A stretch of DNA of 64,000 nucleotides. It comes from a virus. The stretch spans positions 1-64,000 of the IMG/VR virus record IMGVR_UViG_3300037502_002220; one strand, 5' to 3'. Below are positions 9,212-19,224 of the stretch, in pieces; position 1 is the first letter of the stretch; each line of letters begins with the position of its first letter. The position numbers were made by a program, and so were the translations under genes. A model generated the notes under the pieces. The model made no database searches. It was not told the DNA's origin and worked only from the letters and a program-made list of their open reading frames with translations.

Positions 9212-9915
9212 TGGCTACTACAATAACGTTGTACAATCAGCTTTCTGGAGCAGATACTAATGGTACTTGGAGTTATGTGGGAACAACAATTCCATATCCT
9301 CCAGCACCTAATACCTATAACGGAGTTATAGACTTTGCAGGATATGCTACTGGTCTATACGTATACAGGTATACAAAAACTACGTCTGGTATAACAGCTA
9401 CTGCAGATGTAGCTATAACGTGGCGTGGTAGTTCACCAGCTAGGATTAACGATACGTGTAGTACTGCTTTTGAAATACCTGGTACACTAGTTAAACCATT
9501 TACTATTGTTGTACAAGATGACAATCGTAGTATATGCCCTGATCTAAAAGCACCTAGTATACCTTCACCTACAGATTACCCTACACAGTGGAATCAAGGT
9601 ACTTACTCTGGTGATCTATGGTATAAGTTTGCATTACCAGTACGTAACTATAACTATACTTTAGAAGTATCTGTGAGTTCAGCAGATTACTCAGAAGCTC
9701 TTGCAGCTAAAGGTATTGGACTTCAAGTATATACTAACTCTACATCTACTAACTGTGCTAACGATGTTTCTATAGCTGCAGTAACATCAGCTAAAAATGC
9801 AAACAGTTGTACAATACTTATTCCTATAGCATCTGGTCAATCTCCATTAGTTAGGTTTAGAGTAGCTAGTATAACAACTGGTAATTACAACATTACGATA
9901 AAATCAAACTGCTAA
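9211..9915 (+). CDS. Ig-like/CUB-like beta-sandwich protein
   Basis: In this 234-residue protein, residues 1-75 carry a G-T-W-S-Y then G-L-Y-V-Y-R-Y pattern, close to PKD-like domains of Bacteroidetes surface proteins and to the N-terminus of the protein at 20056-21594. Residues 80-234 look like a second beta-sandwich with cysteines, reminiscent of putative carbohydrate-binding domains. There is no signal peptide. The start overlaps the previous stop (TAATG). It probably belongs to the virion surface or fibre-base module. Confidence 0.5.
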   Translation: MATTITLYNQLSGADTNGTWSYVGTTIPYPPAPNTYNGVIDFAGYATGLYVYRYTKTTSGITATADVAITWRGSSPARINDTCSTAFEIPGTLVKPFTIVVQDDNRSICPDLKAPSIPSPTDYPTQWNQGTYSGDLWYKFALPVRNYNYTLEVSVSSADYSEALAAKGIGLQVYTNSTSTNCANDVSIAAVTSAKNANSCTILIPIASGQSPLVRFRVASITTGNYNITIKSNC

Positions 9916-9917
9916 CG

Positions 9918-10211
9918 ATGCCTACAGTATTAAGTACAGAATATTTTGAGTGTGGTGTTTTATCTGGTCCTGTTACTAGAAAGATTAAACTTGTATATGA
10001 TGAATCAGGTACAGGTATTCTTGTATGGGATTTAGATAATGGAGATCTACCTGATAATGTTGCAGAATACTTTGAAGTATATGCTAACGGTAAACGTTTA
10101 GATTACCCAGCAGAATTTACTGTTCAGGAGTTTAGTACACCTATAACTTCTACGATAACGATATTGAATCCTATGCCAATGGCTTATTACACTTTAATTA
10201 AATATTCATGA
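9918..10211 (+). CDS. Small beta-rich protein preceding the tail fibre
   Basis: The 97-residue product has beta-strand periodicity throughout and no cysteine cluster or membrane segment. The TGA stop overlaps the ATG of the giant fibre gene, so translation of the two may be coupled. Small proteins just before fibres can be adaptors that fix the fibre to the tail; that role is inferred from position only. Confidence 0.45.
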   Translation: MPTVLSTEYFECGVLSGPVTRKIKLVYDESGTGILVWDLDNGDLPDNVAEYFEVYANGKRLDYPAEFTVQEFSTPITSTITILNPMPMAYYTLIKYS

Positions 10212-13200
10212 AACGGATAGTACTATTTATACTTTTAGCTTTACCTGTATTTGTATACAGTCAGATTCCTAATATCAACCCTAGAAATATTAGGTTGCTT
10301 TACCAAACAACAGGTGATGGTATTATTTGGCGTGGTAGCGATAGTATTAACTATACACCTACTACTGTTGGTAATGCATGGATGCATTTAGACACAGTTA
10401 ATAACAAACTGTACTCGTATGTACAAGGTCAGTGGCAGCTTATTAAAGCTGGTGGATTAACTGGTGTATATATGAACCAAGACACGTTGTTTTTAACTAC
10501 TGTAGATACTGTATTCTACACGTTAATAACACCAGATAGTATTCAATACAACAGTAGTCTTCAAGTATTATCTATTAAAAAAGGTAATAGTATCACACTA
10601 GCTGTAAATAAAGACAGCACTTTAATAGGTAATAATACACTAGCATCTCCTTTAGGTATAAATAATACTAACGTACCATTGTTTAAAGATACTTTATCTT
10701 CGTTAGCTACTAAAGCTAATGTAGCACTTAAGCTAAATATATCAGATACTAGTGCAATGCTAGCTAACTATGTTAACTTTAGTGATACATTATCTGTTTC
10801 TGATGGTGGTACAGGAAAAACTAAACTAGATATTAATAGAGTTTTATTTGGTAATGACACATTACCTATAGGTACAGATAATAATCTATACTGGAGTAAT
10901 GCAAATAACAGGTTGTTAGTAGGTACTGGTTGGTTAAGAAACCCTCCAGGTAGTCTTGTTACATCTCGTTTAACTTCGTTTGCTGCAGATAGTAGTACTG
11001 TATTCCCTGGTCAAGTTACATATAATCACTTGTTAAACTATTTATCAACATCAGTATATGATAATGCTGCAGCATTGTTTGTATCTGGTACACCTAATAC
11101 ATATAGTTACGTAAGTGTAAATAGTCCTGAGACAGTACTTATCTTAGGTAGAATGGGTTTTGAAGGTCCCGCGTATGGAAATATAGTTAGGTTTGATTTA
11201 TCAAAACACACCCTTTTTGAAAATGAACCTAGAACTAGAATGGATATTCGTTTATCTGCAGTAGACGAAGAAGGTGATAACACACCTATTGTAATGACAC
11301 TGAGATCAGATTATAGAGTAGGTATTAATCAACCTACACCTAGCACTACGTTAGATGTTAACGGTACCGTTAAAGTATCTAATCTTGTTTTATACACACC
11401 TACGAGGTTAGTAGGTGCTGATGCAAACGGTGCACTTGGTGATATCGCACTAGGGGGAGGGTTAACTTTAGTAAATGATACGTTGTACGGTCAAGATACT
11501 ACTTCTCTGTACAACCAGTTAAACTTAAAGTTAAACATCTCTGATACGGCTTCGATGCTTACTAACTACATTAATGTAGTTGATACTGCATCTATGCTAG
11601 CTCCTTATCTTAGGTTAGCTGATACATCTGCAATGCTTACTAACTACGTGAATATTGCAGATACTGCTTCAATGCTAAGTACTTATATGCAGTATGTAGA
11701 TACCGTATCATTATCTAACCGTATTAACACGAAACAAGATCAGCTTAACGGCACTGGGTTTGTAAAAGTAAATGGTACCGTAATTAGTTATGATACATCT
11801 ACATATCTTAAAAATAATGTAGATTCTATTATATTTAATACTACTTACGAAGGTGTAGCTCAACACGGTGAGGTTATTTGGAATAATCAAAATGGTACGT
11901 TAATGCTAGGTATGGCTAATAATGTAGAAATACCATTAGGTCAAGGTGAAGCTCACTTAGTTAAGAATGTAACTGGTAATGTTATACCTAAAGGTAAAGT
12001 AGTTTATATATCCGGTGCTACTGGTCAGAAACCTCAAATAAGTTTAGCTAGTGCATCTAGTGAAAGTACAAGTTCTAAGACATTTGGTATTACAGCAGAA
12101 GATATTGATAATAATGATACTGGATTTGTATTTGTATCTGGTTATGTACACGGTATTAAAACAGATACGTTTACAACAGGTCAAGCATTGTGGTTAAGTT
12201 CAAATGGTAATATAACTAACATACCACCACAGACACCATTACATTCGGTGTTTGTTGGTTATGCAATTAACCAAAAGATTAACGGCACTGTATTTGTTAA
12301 GATTCAAAATGGTTACGAACTTGATGAGCTTCATGATGTTAAGATAACTAGTCCTACTGAACGTGATGTACTTATGTACGATTCTACGTTGAAGTACTGG
12401 GTTAATAAAGCTATCTTACCTAGTGTAAAAGGTACGTATTATACATCTACAGGCGCAGATCTTACATCAACCCAAACTGATTCTATTATTAACATGGCAG
12501 GTTCTCATGCTATATATTTACACTTACAGTCTGGTGCAAGTTCTAATCTTCAGTTGTTGTTAAGCTATCCTGGTGATGACGATTTAGGTAAGATATTAAC
12601 TGTATACGCTCAAGATGACGATAATACATGGGGTGTACAAATAGGATCTGATATCTGGGTAGGTGTTAACTTTATACCTACGTATAATATGTTTAACGGT
12701 CAAACAGTAACATTATCTGCTCAAAAAACGAGTGTAGGTAATAGATGGGTGGTAGTTAACGATCCACAAGATTTATCTTTATCTGGTCAAACGTTAGCAA
12801 TTAGTGGTGGTGGTACAAGTGTAACATTACCTGTAGTTGGTGTTACTGCTGGTACTGGTATTAATACAAGTACTACTAGTGGTAATGTAACTGTTAACTT
12901 AGCTAACTCAGGTGTGAGTGCAGGTACTTATAATAACTCAGCTACATCAGTTACACCTATAACTGTAGATACTACAGGTCGTATAACAGGTACTGGTTCT
13001 CCAGTTACTATAACACCAGCTTGGTCTAGTATTACATCTACACCTACTACAATAAGTGGTTATGGTATTACAGATGCATATACTAAAACTGAAGTAGATA
13101 ACTTCTTACAAGGTTTAGATCCTAAAGCATCCGTAAAAGCTGCTACTGTAGCTAACATTACATTATCTGGTGAACAAACTGTAGATAATATTGCGTTAGT

Positions 13201-16200
13201 TACTGGTGATAGAGTCTTGGTAAAGAATCAAGATTCAGCTCCTGAGAATGGTATTTACATAGTATCTACTAGTACTTGGTCTAGATCATCAGATATGAAC
13301 AGTGCTAATGAATTTGCTGGAGCTTATGTGTTTGTAGAACAAGGTAATGTAAATGCTGATAGAGGTTATGTATGTACCAGTGATGTAGTAAGCGTAGGTG
13401 TAAGTGCTGTGAACTTTGTACAGTTTACAGGTTCTGGTGCATATCAACCTGTTCTTACTGGAACAGGATATGTATATACAAATAATGGAACTGTAACTTA
13501 TGTATCAGGCACCGCATCTGAGTTTGTAAAAGCAAACGGTACGTTAGATAACACTGCGTACTACCCGCTTAGTAACCCTGCTGGATATACTTCAAACGTA
13601 GGTACTATCACTGGAGTAACTGCAGGTACAGGTTTATCTGGTGGTGGTACATCTGGTACTGTAACATTAAATTTAGCTAATACTACAGTAACGCCTAGTA
13701 CATATGGAGACGCAGCTACTGTACCTGTATTTACTGTAGATGCTCAAGGTAGGATAACTAATGCTACTAACACTAACATATCAATACCACTTGCTCGTAT
13801 AACTCAAACGGGAGCTTCAACAGGTCAAGTGATTAAGTGGAGTGGTTCTACTTGGGCACCATCTACTGACTTAACTGTGTATAACTCTGACGGTACTCTG
13901 ACTGCTAACAGAATTTTAGATTTAAGCACATATGACTTTACTTTTAGAAAAAGTGCAAATGAATATGTTAGAATAGGCGATAGGTACATTAAAATTACAG
14001 ATGTTACTGCTGGGTATGAAACAACAGTAGATCGCACTGGTATACAAAATACTACGACTACAGGATCACTTGATTCTAGGATTGATATGATATCTGGTAT
14101 TATACTGCTGCGTGCAGAAAACGCTATTACAGCAGGAGGTAGTACTTCAGATATTAAAATAAATACAGATGGTAAGATTACATTTAGAGTAGATGCTACA
14201 GGACCTATTACTAACATATATGGTAAAAACAGCAGTGGTGAACTAACTAGTACTGCTGCTAGTACAGTAGGTCTCAACTTATTATCTGCTTCAAGTACTG
14301 CTGCTGTAAGAAATGATCTTGATGTAACACCTAAATGTGGAGCTATTATCAACGGAAAGTGGAGAGAGTTTATGTGTTATAATCTTGGGTCAGTAAACAT
14401 GAATGCAGATCCTTTTACACCAAGTTGGGAGATTATAGGTGACTACTGGCAATGGGGTAAAAAAGTACAACAGGCATTTAGTCCAACTGGAAGTGGAGCT
14501 GGAGAAGCTAACGATGGAGTCGTATCTTGGACTACAGTAATATTTGAAGTAAATCAATATAATAATGCTGCAAAAACAGCAAATGATCCATGTCCTGAAG
14601 GTTATAGAGTACCAACAGATGATGAATGGCAGTCGTTAATTACTCAATATAGTGGAGGTACTCCAGTAGGTGATTGGACAAACTCTGCAACAAATTATAC
14701 TTCTGGTAGAAAATTTGGCGATAATCTTTTCTTACCTGCAGCAGGAGCTAGAAATAGTTCAAATGGTTCTTTGTTTAATCGTGGATCTAATGGTTATTAC
14801 TGGACTAGTGCCAGTACTAGTACTTCTAACGCTAAGTATTTACTTTTTAATTCAACTACTGCTAGCGTAAATACATTTAATAAAACTCATGGTGTATCCG
14901 TAAGATGTATTTCAGAGATACCTGCAAATGTAGGAAGTGAAGTAGTTGGTACTGGTTATGCAAATCTTGCTCCTCCTGTAAATGGTATGATTGTAGAAGG
15001 TAATGTAGGGATAGGAAATAATGATCCTACGTCTCGTTTACATGTAAGTGGTAACACTACGCTAGATGGTACAATAGGATTAAGAGCTTCATCTACTACA
15101 TCTGCTGCTACTCAAATACCTGTATTTACACAAGATCCTACATCAATTACTAGGACTCTATCAACTAGAACTCCAGCTCAGTTACTGAGTGACATAGGAG
15201 CTGGTACTGTATCTAGCGTAGGACTTTCTTTACCTACTAATATATTTACAGTATCAAACTCTCCTGTTACTACTTCAGGTACACTTACAGGAGCACTAGC
15301 AAATCAAAATGCAAATCTTGTATTCGCAGGACCTACTAGTGGTTTAGCAGCAGCACCTACTTTTAGAAGCCTAGTGTCTGCAGACATACCTCTTATAGAT
15401 TTAGCTACTAAAGTATCAGGTCAACTACCAGTAGCTAATGGTGGTACTGGACAAGCAACGTTAGCTGCTGCTGGAATTGTAACAGGTACTGCTACTGCTG
15501 GTCAAGTTGCATTCTGGAATGCAGCAAATACGCAAGCTGGTGACGCTAATCTAATTTGGGATAATATCTTAAAAAGATTTAGAATTGGTCCAGTAGCACC
15601 GCTATCAAGTAATTATGCGGGAGTTGGTGATTTTTCTGTTACTAAAAATGGTGTACTGCCTATTAGTTTAACTGCGTATTCAAATGATCCAACTTCTGCT
15701 CCTACAATTTTATATCAAAGAGCTAGAGGAACTGGAGCTGCGCCCGCAACAATAAATGCTGGAGATTATATAGGGTCATTTAGTTTTGAAGGTTATCATA
15801 GAACAACAGGCCAAAGATCAAGTTCTTTTATAGGAGTATTTGCTGAACAGAATTTTACTGAAAATTCTTTTCCCAGTTCAATTTTCTTTAGTACTGGTGG
15901 TACGGCTACTTTATCAGAGCGTCTCCGCATAACTAGTGCGGGCAGTGTCAATATTGGAGGTGATTATGGGCAAACGGCAGATAGATTTAAAGTTACTGGT
16001 ACTGCGGTTTTTACTGATTTGGTTACATCTGGTAGAGGGTTTTTAATCAATAGTGGTCAATACTCATCTATAGCAACAATACCGTATGCTGGAATGTTCC
16101 TATCCGACGCATATTTTAATCCAAATGAAGATGGATTTGGTAGCTTGTTTATAACATCTAGAAGTGATGCTGCTCGACCTATTGTGTTTGGTACATCAAC

Positions 16201-18550
16201 TGGAAGTGTTCTTACAGAAAGAATGCGTATAGCAGGTAACGGTAACGTAGGTATAGGTACGGCAACACCTACGGAAAGATTGACTGTAAATGGAAATATT
16301 TTGGTCTCAGGTACCAATCCTTTATTAACAACTACGTACCCAAACTATCTTTGGGTGACACCTATATTAACTGCGATGGCTGGAGAAAGCTTTAGTGATG
16401 CAGGTATGATAGGAATACTATATGATAGAAATGAGTTAACTAACGCTGGGTATAGGGGAGACATTACAATTTCAGGTAGTGCACTACAAAGTGTTAGCAA
16501 CAATAAGGCTGAGACAAATGTTTTAGTTGACAGTCGTGGAACGTTTAGTGGTAACATGGTTTTAAAAAGTAGTGTTTTGTCTACAGATAATGTAATAATT
16601 AATATTACACTTCCGTCTTTTGTTGGAAACTATTCTAGTGCAAGATGGCAACCTTTTTTACAAATGAGATTAAGTACACTTTCTGGATATTCATACCCAA
16701 GAGCTATAAAAGTTGAAGTGTCTAGTGATAATGTAAATTGGTATACTAATAGCACATGGCAAACAACAAATTTTGTTTCATCTACTGGATTTTGGATAGG
16801 AGAATTTGGTGTTCCTAACACACCATCTCCTGCACTTACAGATTGGAGATACGCGAGATTTATATTAAGCGATTTTAGTATAGGAGTAATTTCCAATTTA
16901 TGGATTAGTGAAATAGGTATAAGGCACCTTTCTGCACCTCCTGCTAGACAATATTTAAACCAAGTAGGTACTAACACTCAATATGGATCTAATTTTATTT
17001 ATGGTTTATCAGAAACTGAAGGTACGCCGTTGTCTATATTTAATTCTAACTTAACTTCGTTATTACATGTTAGTAACATAGGTAGAGTTGGTATAGGAAC
17101 AAATGATCCACAGGCTATGTTAGATATAAGAAGAAGTACCAATGCTAATGAAGGAAGCGCATTTCCTCGAATTAATATACAAAACACATCAACTGTTCAG
17201 GGAACTGGAAGTGGTCCCACACCTAACAACTTTGCTGATATTTCCATAAGTTCAGGAAATACGGCTGTTAATATGTTAATTGGGACTTCTTTTGGTACAG
17301 GTAATTTCTTCCCTCAAGGAAGTATTAATGTGACTACTTCACATCCGCTTCTTTTTAAAACTACTAACACTGAACGTATGCGTATAACTAGTGGCGGTAA
17401 CGTAGGTATAGGTACTACAACTCCTAATACTATATTAGATGTGTATAGCAATGCCGATATATGGCATTTTATGATTGGTGGAGCCACTTCCAAACTTTTA
17501 ATTGCAGGACAAGGAGTACTTGGAACCGTACTTCAAGGCGCTCCGGGTAATCACCCTAATAATACAGTTGTAACAACCCCATACAATATTGTGTTTCAAA
17601 GAGATGGCGGTAACGTAGGTATAGGTAATGTAGCACCACAAAACAGATTACACGTACATACAGCATCTGCTGCAACATCATACGCTCAGTTTACTAATAC
17701 TGTTACAGGGGCATCTACTTCAACAGCAGGTTTACTCGTAGGTGTAAGTTCTAGTGGTAACGGTTTTGTGGGAATTAATTCATCTGATGGTTTTATAAGC
17801 TTTAGTACTGGTACTAGTTCTGTAGAACGTATGCGTTTTACAAGTTCAACAGACATAATTATAGGAAGTGGCGAAGGTACAGGTTTAACAGGTCTTGGTA
17901 AATTGCGAGGGACTAATGGAGCTGGAACTAACGCAGCAGGAGGAGACTTTTACATAGAAGGTGGTAGAAGTACTGGATCTTCATCTGGCGGTAGCATATA
18001 CTTTCAAACTTCTCCTAGTGGATCAGCAGGAACAACACCAAATACAATAACTGAACGTATGGTAATACAGGGCAGTGGTAATATTAAATTAAACAGTGTC
18101 GTGTATGGTAACACAACAAATGCTAACACTAGAACTTTATACATAGGTGATAATTATATAATTGGTGGAGTGTCGTCTATCAGAGCTTCTAAGAAAAACA
18201 TAACGGATATAGATTCTGTAGACTACCTGTATCAATTACAACCAGTAACGTTCAACTATCGTAAAAAAGATAGTAACGGTAATTATACAGAGGAAATTTA
18301 CGAGGAAAGAGTCCATGGTCTTATTGCAGAAGATGTTTCACCAGTAGCAGACTTTTTAGTTAACTACGATGTTAACCAGGATGGTACTAAAAAGATGATA
18401 GGTATTGAATACCCAAGATTAATAGTACCTTTACTTAAAGCTGTGCAAGATCAGAAATCAGAAATTGATGAGCTAAAAACTAAACTACAAGCTCAGAATG
18501 ATGTTATTAATTTATTAATCAAACGTATAGAAGCGTTAGAACAGAAATAA
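10208..18550 (+). CDS. Giant tail fibre with signal-peptide-like N-terminus, FISUMP domain and S74 C-terminal chaperone
   Basis: The 2780-residue protein is the likely receptor-binding fibre. Residues 1-19 look like a Sec signal peptide ending ...Y-S-Q, unusual for a cytoplasmically assembled fibre. Modules in order: Asp-Thr-x-x-Met-Leu repeats (13 residues; one near 180, four at 446-497); two similar fibre modules containing V-T-A-G-T-G and G-R-I-T (near 878-950 and 1135-1205) that flank a module containing R-V-L-V-K-N (about 970-1075); a FISUMP/C-type-lectin-like domain (about 1375-1571); scattered VGIG repeats; and a Peptidase S74 intramolecular chaperone (about 2655-2780) that normally trimerises the fibre and then cleaves itself off, ending in a coiled coil. 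GGTG motifs typical of phage fibres are present. Codon use shifts from GGT/CGT to GGA/AGA in the second half, pointing to module exchange. Confidence 0.85.
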   Translation: MKRIVLFILLALPVFVYSQIPNINPRNIRLLYQTTGDGIIWRGSDSINYTPTTVGNAWMHLDTVNNKLYSYVQGQWQLIKAGGLTGVYMNQDTLFLTTVDTVFYTLITPDSIQYNSSLQVLSIKKGNSITLAVNKDSTLIGNNTLASPLGINNTNVPLFKDTLSSLATKANVALKLNISDTSAMLANYVNFSDTLSVSDGGTGKTKLDINRVLFGNDTLPIGTDNNLYWSNANNRLLVGTGWLRNPPGSLVTSRLTSFAADSSTVFPGQVTYNHLLNYLSTSVYDNAAALFVSGTPNTYSYVSVNSPETVLILGRMGFEGPAYGNIVRFDLSKHTLFENEPRTRMDIRLSAVDEEGDNTPIVMTLRSDYRVGINQPTPSTTLDVNGTVKVSNLVLYTPTRLVGADANGALGDIALGGGLTLVNDTLYGQDTTSLYNQLNLKLNISDTASMLTNYINVVDTASMLAPYLRLADTSAMLTNYVNIADTASMLSTYMQYVDTVSLSNRINTKQDQLNGTGFVKVNGTVISYDTSTYLKNNVDSIIFNTTYEGVAQHGEVIWNNQNGTLMLGMANNVEIPLGQGEAHLVKNVTGNVIPKGKVVYISGATGQKPQISLASASSESTSSKTFGITAEDIDNNDTGFVFVSGYVHGIKTDTFTTGQALWLSSNGNITNIPPQTPLHSVFVGYAINQKINGTVFVKIQNGYELDELHDVKITSPTERDVLMYDSTLKYWVNKAILPSVKGTYYTSTGADLTSTQTDSIINMAGSHAIYLHLQSGASSNLQLLLSYPGDDDLGKILTVYAQDDDNTWGVQIGSDIWVGVNFIPTYNMFNGQTVTLSAQKTSVGNRWVVVNDPQDLSLSGQTLAISGGGTSVTLPVVGVTAGTGINTSTTSGNVTVNLANSGVSAGTYNNSATSVTPITVDTTGRITGTGSPVTITPAWSSITSTPTTISGYGITDAYTKTEVDNFLQGLDPKASVKAATVANITLSGEQTVDNIALVTGDRVLVKNQDSAPENGIYIVSTSTWSRSSDMNSANEFAGAYVFVEQGNVNADRGYVCTSDVVSVGVSAVNFVQFTGSGAYQPVLTGTGYVYTNNGTVTYVSGTASEFVKANGTLDNTAYYPLSNPAGYTSNVGTITGVTAGTGLSGGGTSGTVTLNLANTTVTPSTYGDAATVPVFTVDAQGRITNATNTNISIPLARITQTGASTGQVIKWSGSTWAPSTDLTVYNSDGTLTANRILDLSTYDFTFRKSANEYVRIGDRYIKITDVTAGYETTVDRTGIQNTTTTGSLDSRIDMISGIILLRAENAITAGGSTSDIKINTDGKITFRVDATGPITNIYGKNSSGELTSTAASTVGLNLLSASSTAAVRNDLDVTPKCGAIINGKWREFMCYNLGSVNMNADPFTPSWEIIGDYWQWGKKVQQAFSPTGSGAGEANDGVVSWTTVIFEVNQYNNAAKTANDPCPEGYRVPTDDEWQSLITQYSGGTPVGDWTNSATNYTSGRKFGDNLFLPAAGARNSSNGSLFNRGSNGYYWTSASTSTSNAKYLLFNSTTASVNTFNKTHGVSVRCISEIPANVGSEVVGTGYANLAPPVNGMIVEGNVGIGNNDPTSRLHVSGNTTLDGTIGLRASSTTSAATQIPVFTQDPTSITRTLSTRTPAQLLSDIGAGTVSSVGLSLPTNIFTVSNSPVTTSGTLTGALANQNANLVFAGPTSGLAAAPTFRSLVSADIPLIDLATKVSGQLPVANGGTGQATLAAAGIVTGTATAGQVAFWNAANTQAGDANLIWDNILKRFRIGPVAPLSSNYAGVGDFSVTKNGVLPISLTAYSNDPTSAPTILYQRARGTGAAPATINAGDYIGSFSFEGYHRTTGQRSSSFIGVFAEQNFTENSFPSSIFFSTGGTATLSERLRITSAGSVNIGGDYGQTADRFKVTGTAVFTDLVTSGRGFLINSGQYSSIATIPYAGMFLSDAYFNPNEDGFGSLFITSRSDAARPIVFGTSTGSVLTERMRIAGNGNVGIGTATPTERLTVNGNILVSGTNPLLTTTYPNYLWVTPILTAMAGESFSDAGMIGILYDRNELTNAGYRGDITISGSALQSVSNNKAETNVLVDSRGTFSGNMVLKSSVLSTDNVIINITLPSFVGNYSSARWQPFLQMRLSTLSGYSYPRAIKVEVSSDNVNWYTNSTWQTTNFVSSTGFWIGEFGVPNTPSPALTDWRYARFILSDFSIGVISNLWISEIGIRHLSAPPARQYLNQVGTNTQYGSNFIYGLSETEGTPLSIFNSNLTSLLHVSNIGRVGIGTNDPQAMLDIRRSTNANEGSAFPRINIQNTSTVQGTGSGPTPNNFADISISSGNTAVNMLIGTSFGTGNFFPQGSINVTTSHPLLFKTTNTERMRITSGGNVGIGTTTPNTILDVYSNADIWHFMIGGATSKLLIAGQGVLGTVLQGAPGNHPNNTVVTTPYNIVFQRDGGNVGIGNVAPQNRLHVHTASAATSYAQFTNTVTGASTSTAGLLVGVSSSGNGFVGINSSDGFISFSTGTSSVERMRFTSSTDIIIGSGEGTGLTGLGKLRGTNGAGTNAAGGDFYIEGGRSTGSSSGGSIYFQTSPSGSAGTTPNTITERMVIQGSGNIKLNSVVYGNTTNANTRTLYIGDNYIIGGVSSIRASKKNITDIDSVDYLYQLQPVTFNYRKKDSNGNYTEEIYEERVHGLIAEDVSPVADFLVNYDVNQDGTKKMIGIEYPRLIVPLLKAVQDQKSEIDELKTKLQAQNDVINLLIKRIEALEQK
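11543..11698 (+). repeat. Four tandem 39-bp (13-residue) fibre repeats
   Basis: Four consecutive 13-residue units share the pattern D-T-A/S-S/A-M-L-x-x-Y-x-x-x-x (fibre residues 446-497). A fifth, isolated copy lies near 10747-10785. The DNA copies have diverged, so the repeat is old or maintained at protein level. Such units are common in Bacteroidetes phage fibres and probably form a regular trimeric shaft. Confidence 0.75.
14330..14920 (+). other. FISUMP (Fibrobacter major paralogous) domain inside the fibre
   Basis: The segment encodes fibre residues about 1375-1571. It has the FISUMP landmarks: an opening Cys followed by W-R-E-F-M-C-Y-N-L-G, a central C-P-E-G-Y-R-V-P-T-D-D-E-W, a Y-W-T-S-A-S block and a closing S-V-R-C-I. 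These domains are typical of Bacteroidetes and Fibrobacteres surface proteins and have a C-type-lectin-like fold. In a phage fibre it is a natural candidate for contact with the host surface. Confidence 0.8.
15001..17640 (+). repeat. Dispersed VGIG(T/N)xxP fibre repeats
   Basis: Five copies of a motif close to G-N-V-G-I-G-T-x-x-P followed by L-x-V occur near 15001, 16240, 17083, 17398 and 17608, usually after an E-R-M-R-I segment. Two weaker copies lie near 11320 and 15945. The motif is common in Bacteroidetes proteins that end in an S74 chaperone. The gaps between copies differ and carry unrelated inserts, as expected for a mosaic fibre shaft. Confidence 0.7.
18170..18547 (+). other. Peptidase S74 / intramolecular chaperone domain
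   Basis: This encodes the C-terminal 126 residues of the fibre. It begins with S-S-I-R-A-S-K-K-N-I (S2656 onward), the counterpart of the S-D-x-R-x-K-K-N-I signature that holds the Ser/Lys self-cleavage pair. L-Q-P-V-T-F-N-Y, H-G-L-I-A-E-D-V and the coiled-coil tail (about 2745-2780) are also family hallmarks. One extra residue lies between the Arg and the Lys pair compared with the usual spacing. Confidence 0.85.
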
Positions 18551-18584
18551 AATTAAATTATTAATACTTTAAATTGTTATTATT

Positions 18585-19208
18585 ATGAACAGGATTTTTG
18601 TATTTGTTTTCATGTTTCCTTTTTTCTTGAATGCTCAAGAAGTAACTGCAGACAGCTTCAAGATTTTTAAGCAAGACGTACTTATTGATAGTGTAAGTAC
18701 ACAAATTTATGTACGTCAGATGCTTACTAACTTTGACAACTTCTCTGCAAATCTAGATCAAGTACCTATGGGTGACAGTGCTTCTGCTGTAAACAACCTA
18801 GCATCTTGGCAAATTCAAAGAGTACGCGATCATGCTTACATCGTAGGCGTAGCTATGCAAAAGCCAGCTATTTTGCGTCAGTGGAACAAAGTAAGTGCCG
18901 AGATGGTAGCTAATGGATTTCCAGCACTAGCTACTGTAGTTCAGAATTATTTTGAGAATGCGTTTATTGGTGACGTTAAAGTAAAAGTAGGTACTGCTGA
19001 TTTTGTACAAGGTACTGTAACTAAAAATGCTCAGGGTATTCTTAGGTTGAAGTACGGGACTAATGACTACAGGGTTACAATCTTTTGTGATCGTATGATT
19101 AGGATTGTAAACTATCCTACTCAAGGTCAATCTACTGATCTTTATGCAGTAAACAACAACAACTTGTTTGCTGACATGGATCGTGATATTGTAATCAAGT
19201 TTAAGTAA
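18585..19208 (+). CDS. Secreted protein of unknown function (Sec signal peptide)
   Basis: The first 18 of 207 residues form a textbook signal peptide: a short basic start, a Phe/Val-rich core and N-A-Q at the likely cleavage site, which is common in Bacteroidetes exported proteins. The mature part looks helical (about 20-110) and then beta-rich (about 125-205). No cysteine-based lipobox follows the core, so it is probably periplasmic or surface-exposed rather than a lipoprotein. I do not recognise the family. It lies just after the fibre, which has a similar leader. A role in the host envelope during infection, such as receptor masking or fibre chaperoning, is possible but untested. Confidence 0.6.
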   Translation: MNRIFVFVFMFPFFLNAQEVTADSFKIFKQDVLIDSVSTQIYVRQMLTNFDNFSANLDQVPMGDSASAVNNLASWQIQRVRDHAYIVGVAMQKPAILRQWNKVSAEMVANGFPALATVVQNYFENAFIGDVKVKVGTADFVQGTVTKNAQGILRLKYGTNDYRVTIFCDRMIRIVNYPTQGQSTDLYAVNNNNLFADMDRDIVIKFK

Positions 19209-19224
19209 GCTGTTATTTAACACT

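Noticed and set aside
13825-14352. 175-codon antisense frame in the fibre
   Set aside because: The + strand frame is continuous through a recognised domain, and the antisense product has no motif.
10208-18550. Diversity-generating retroelement around the FISUMP domain
   Set aside because: The fold is suitable, but no reverse transcriptase or template repeat is in the window; noted as a check only.
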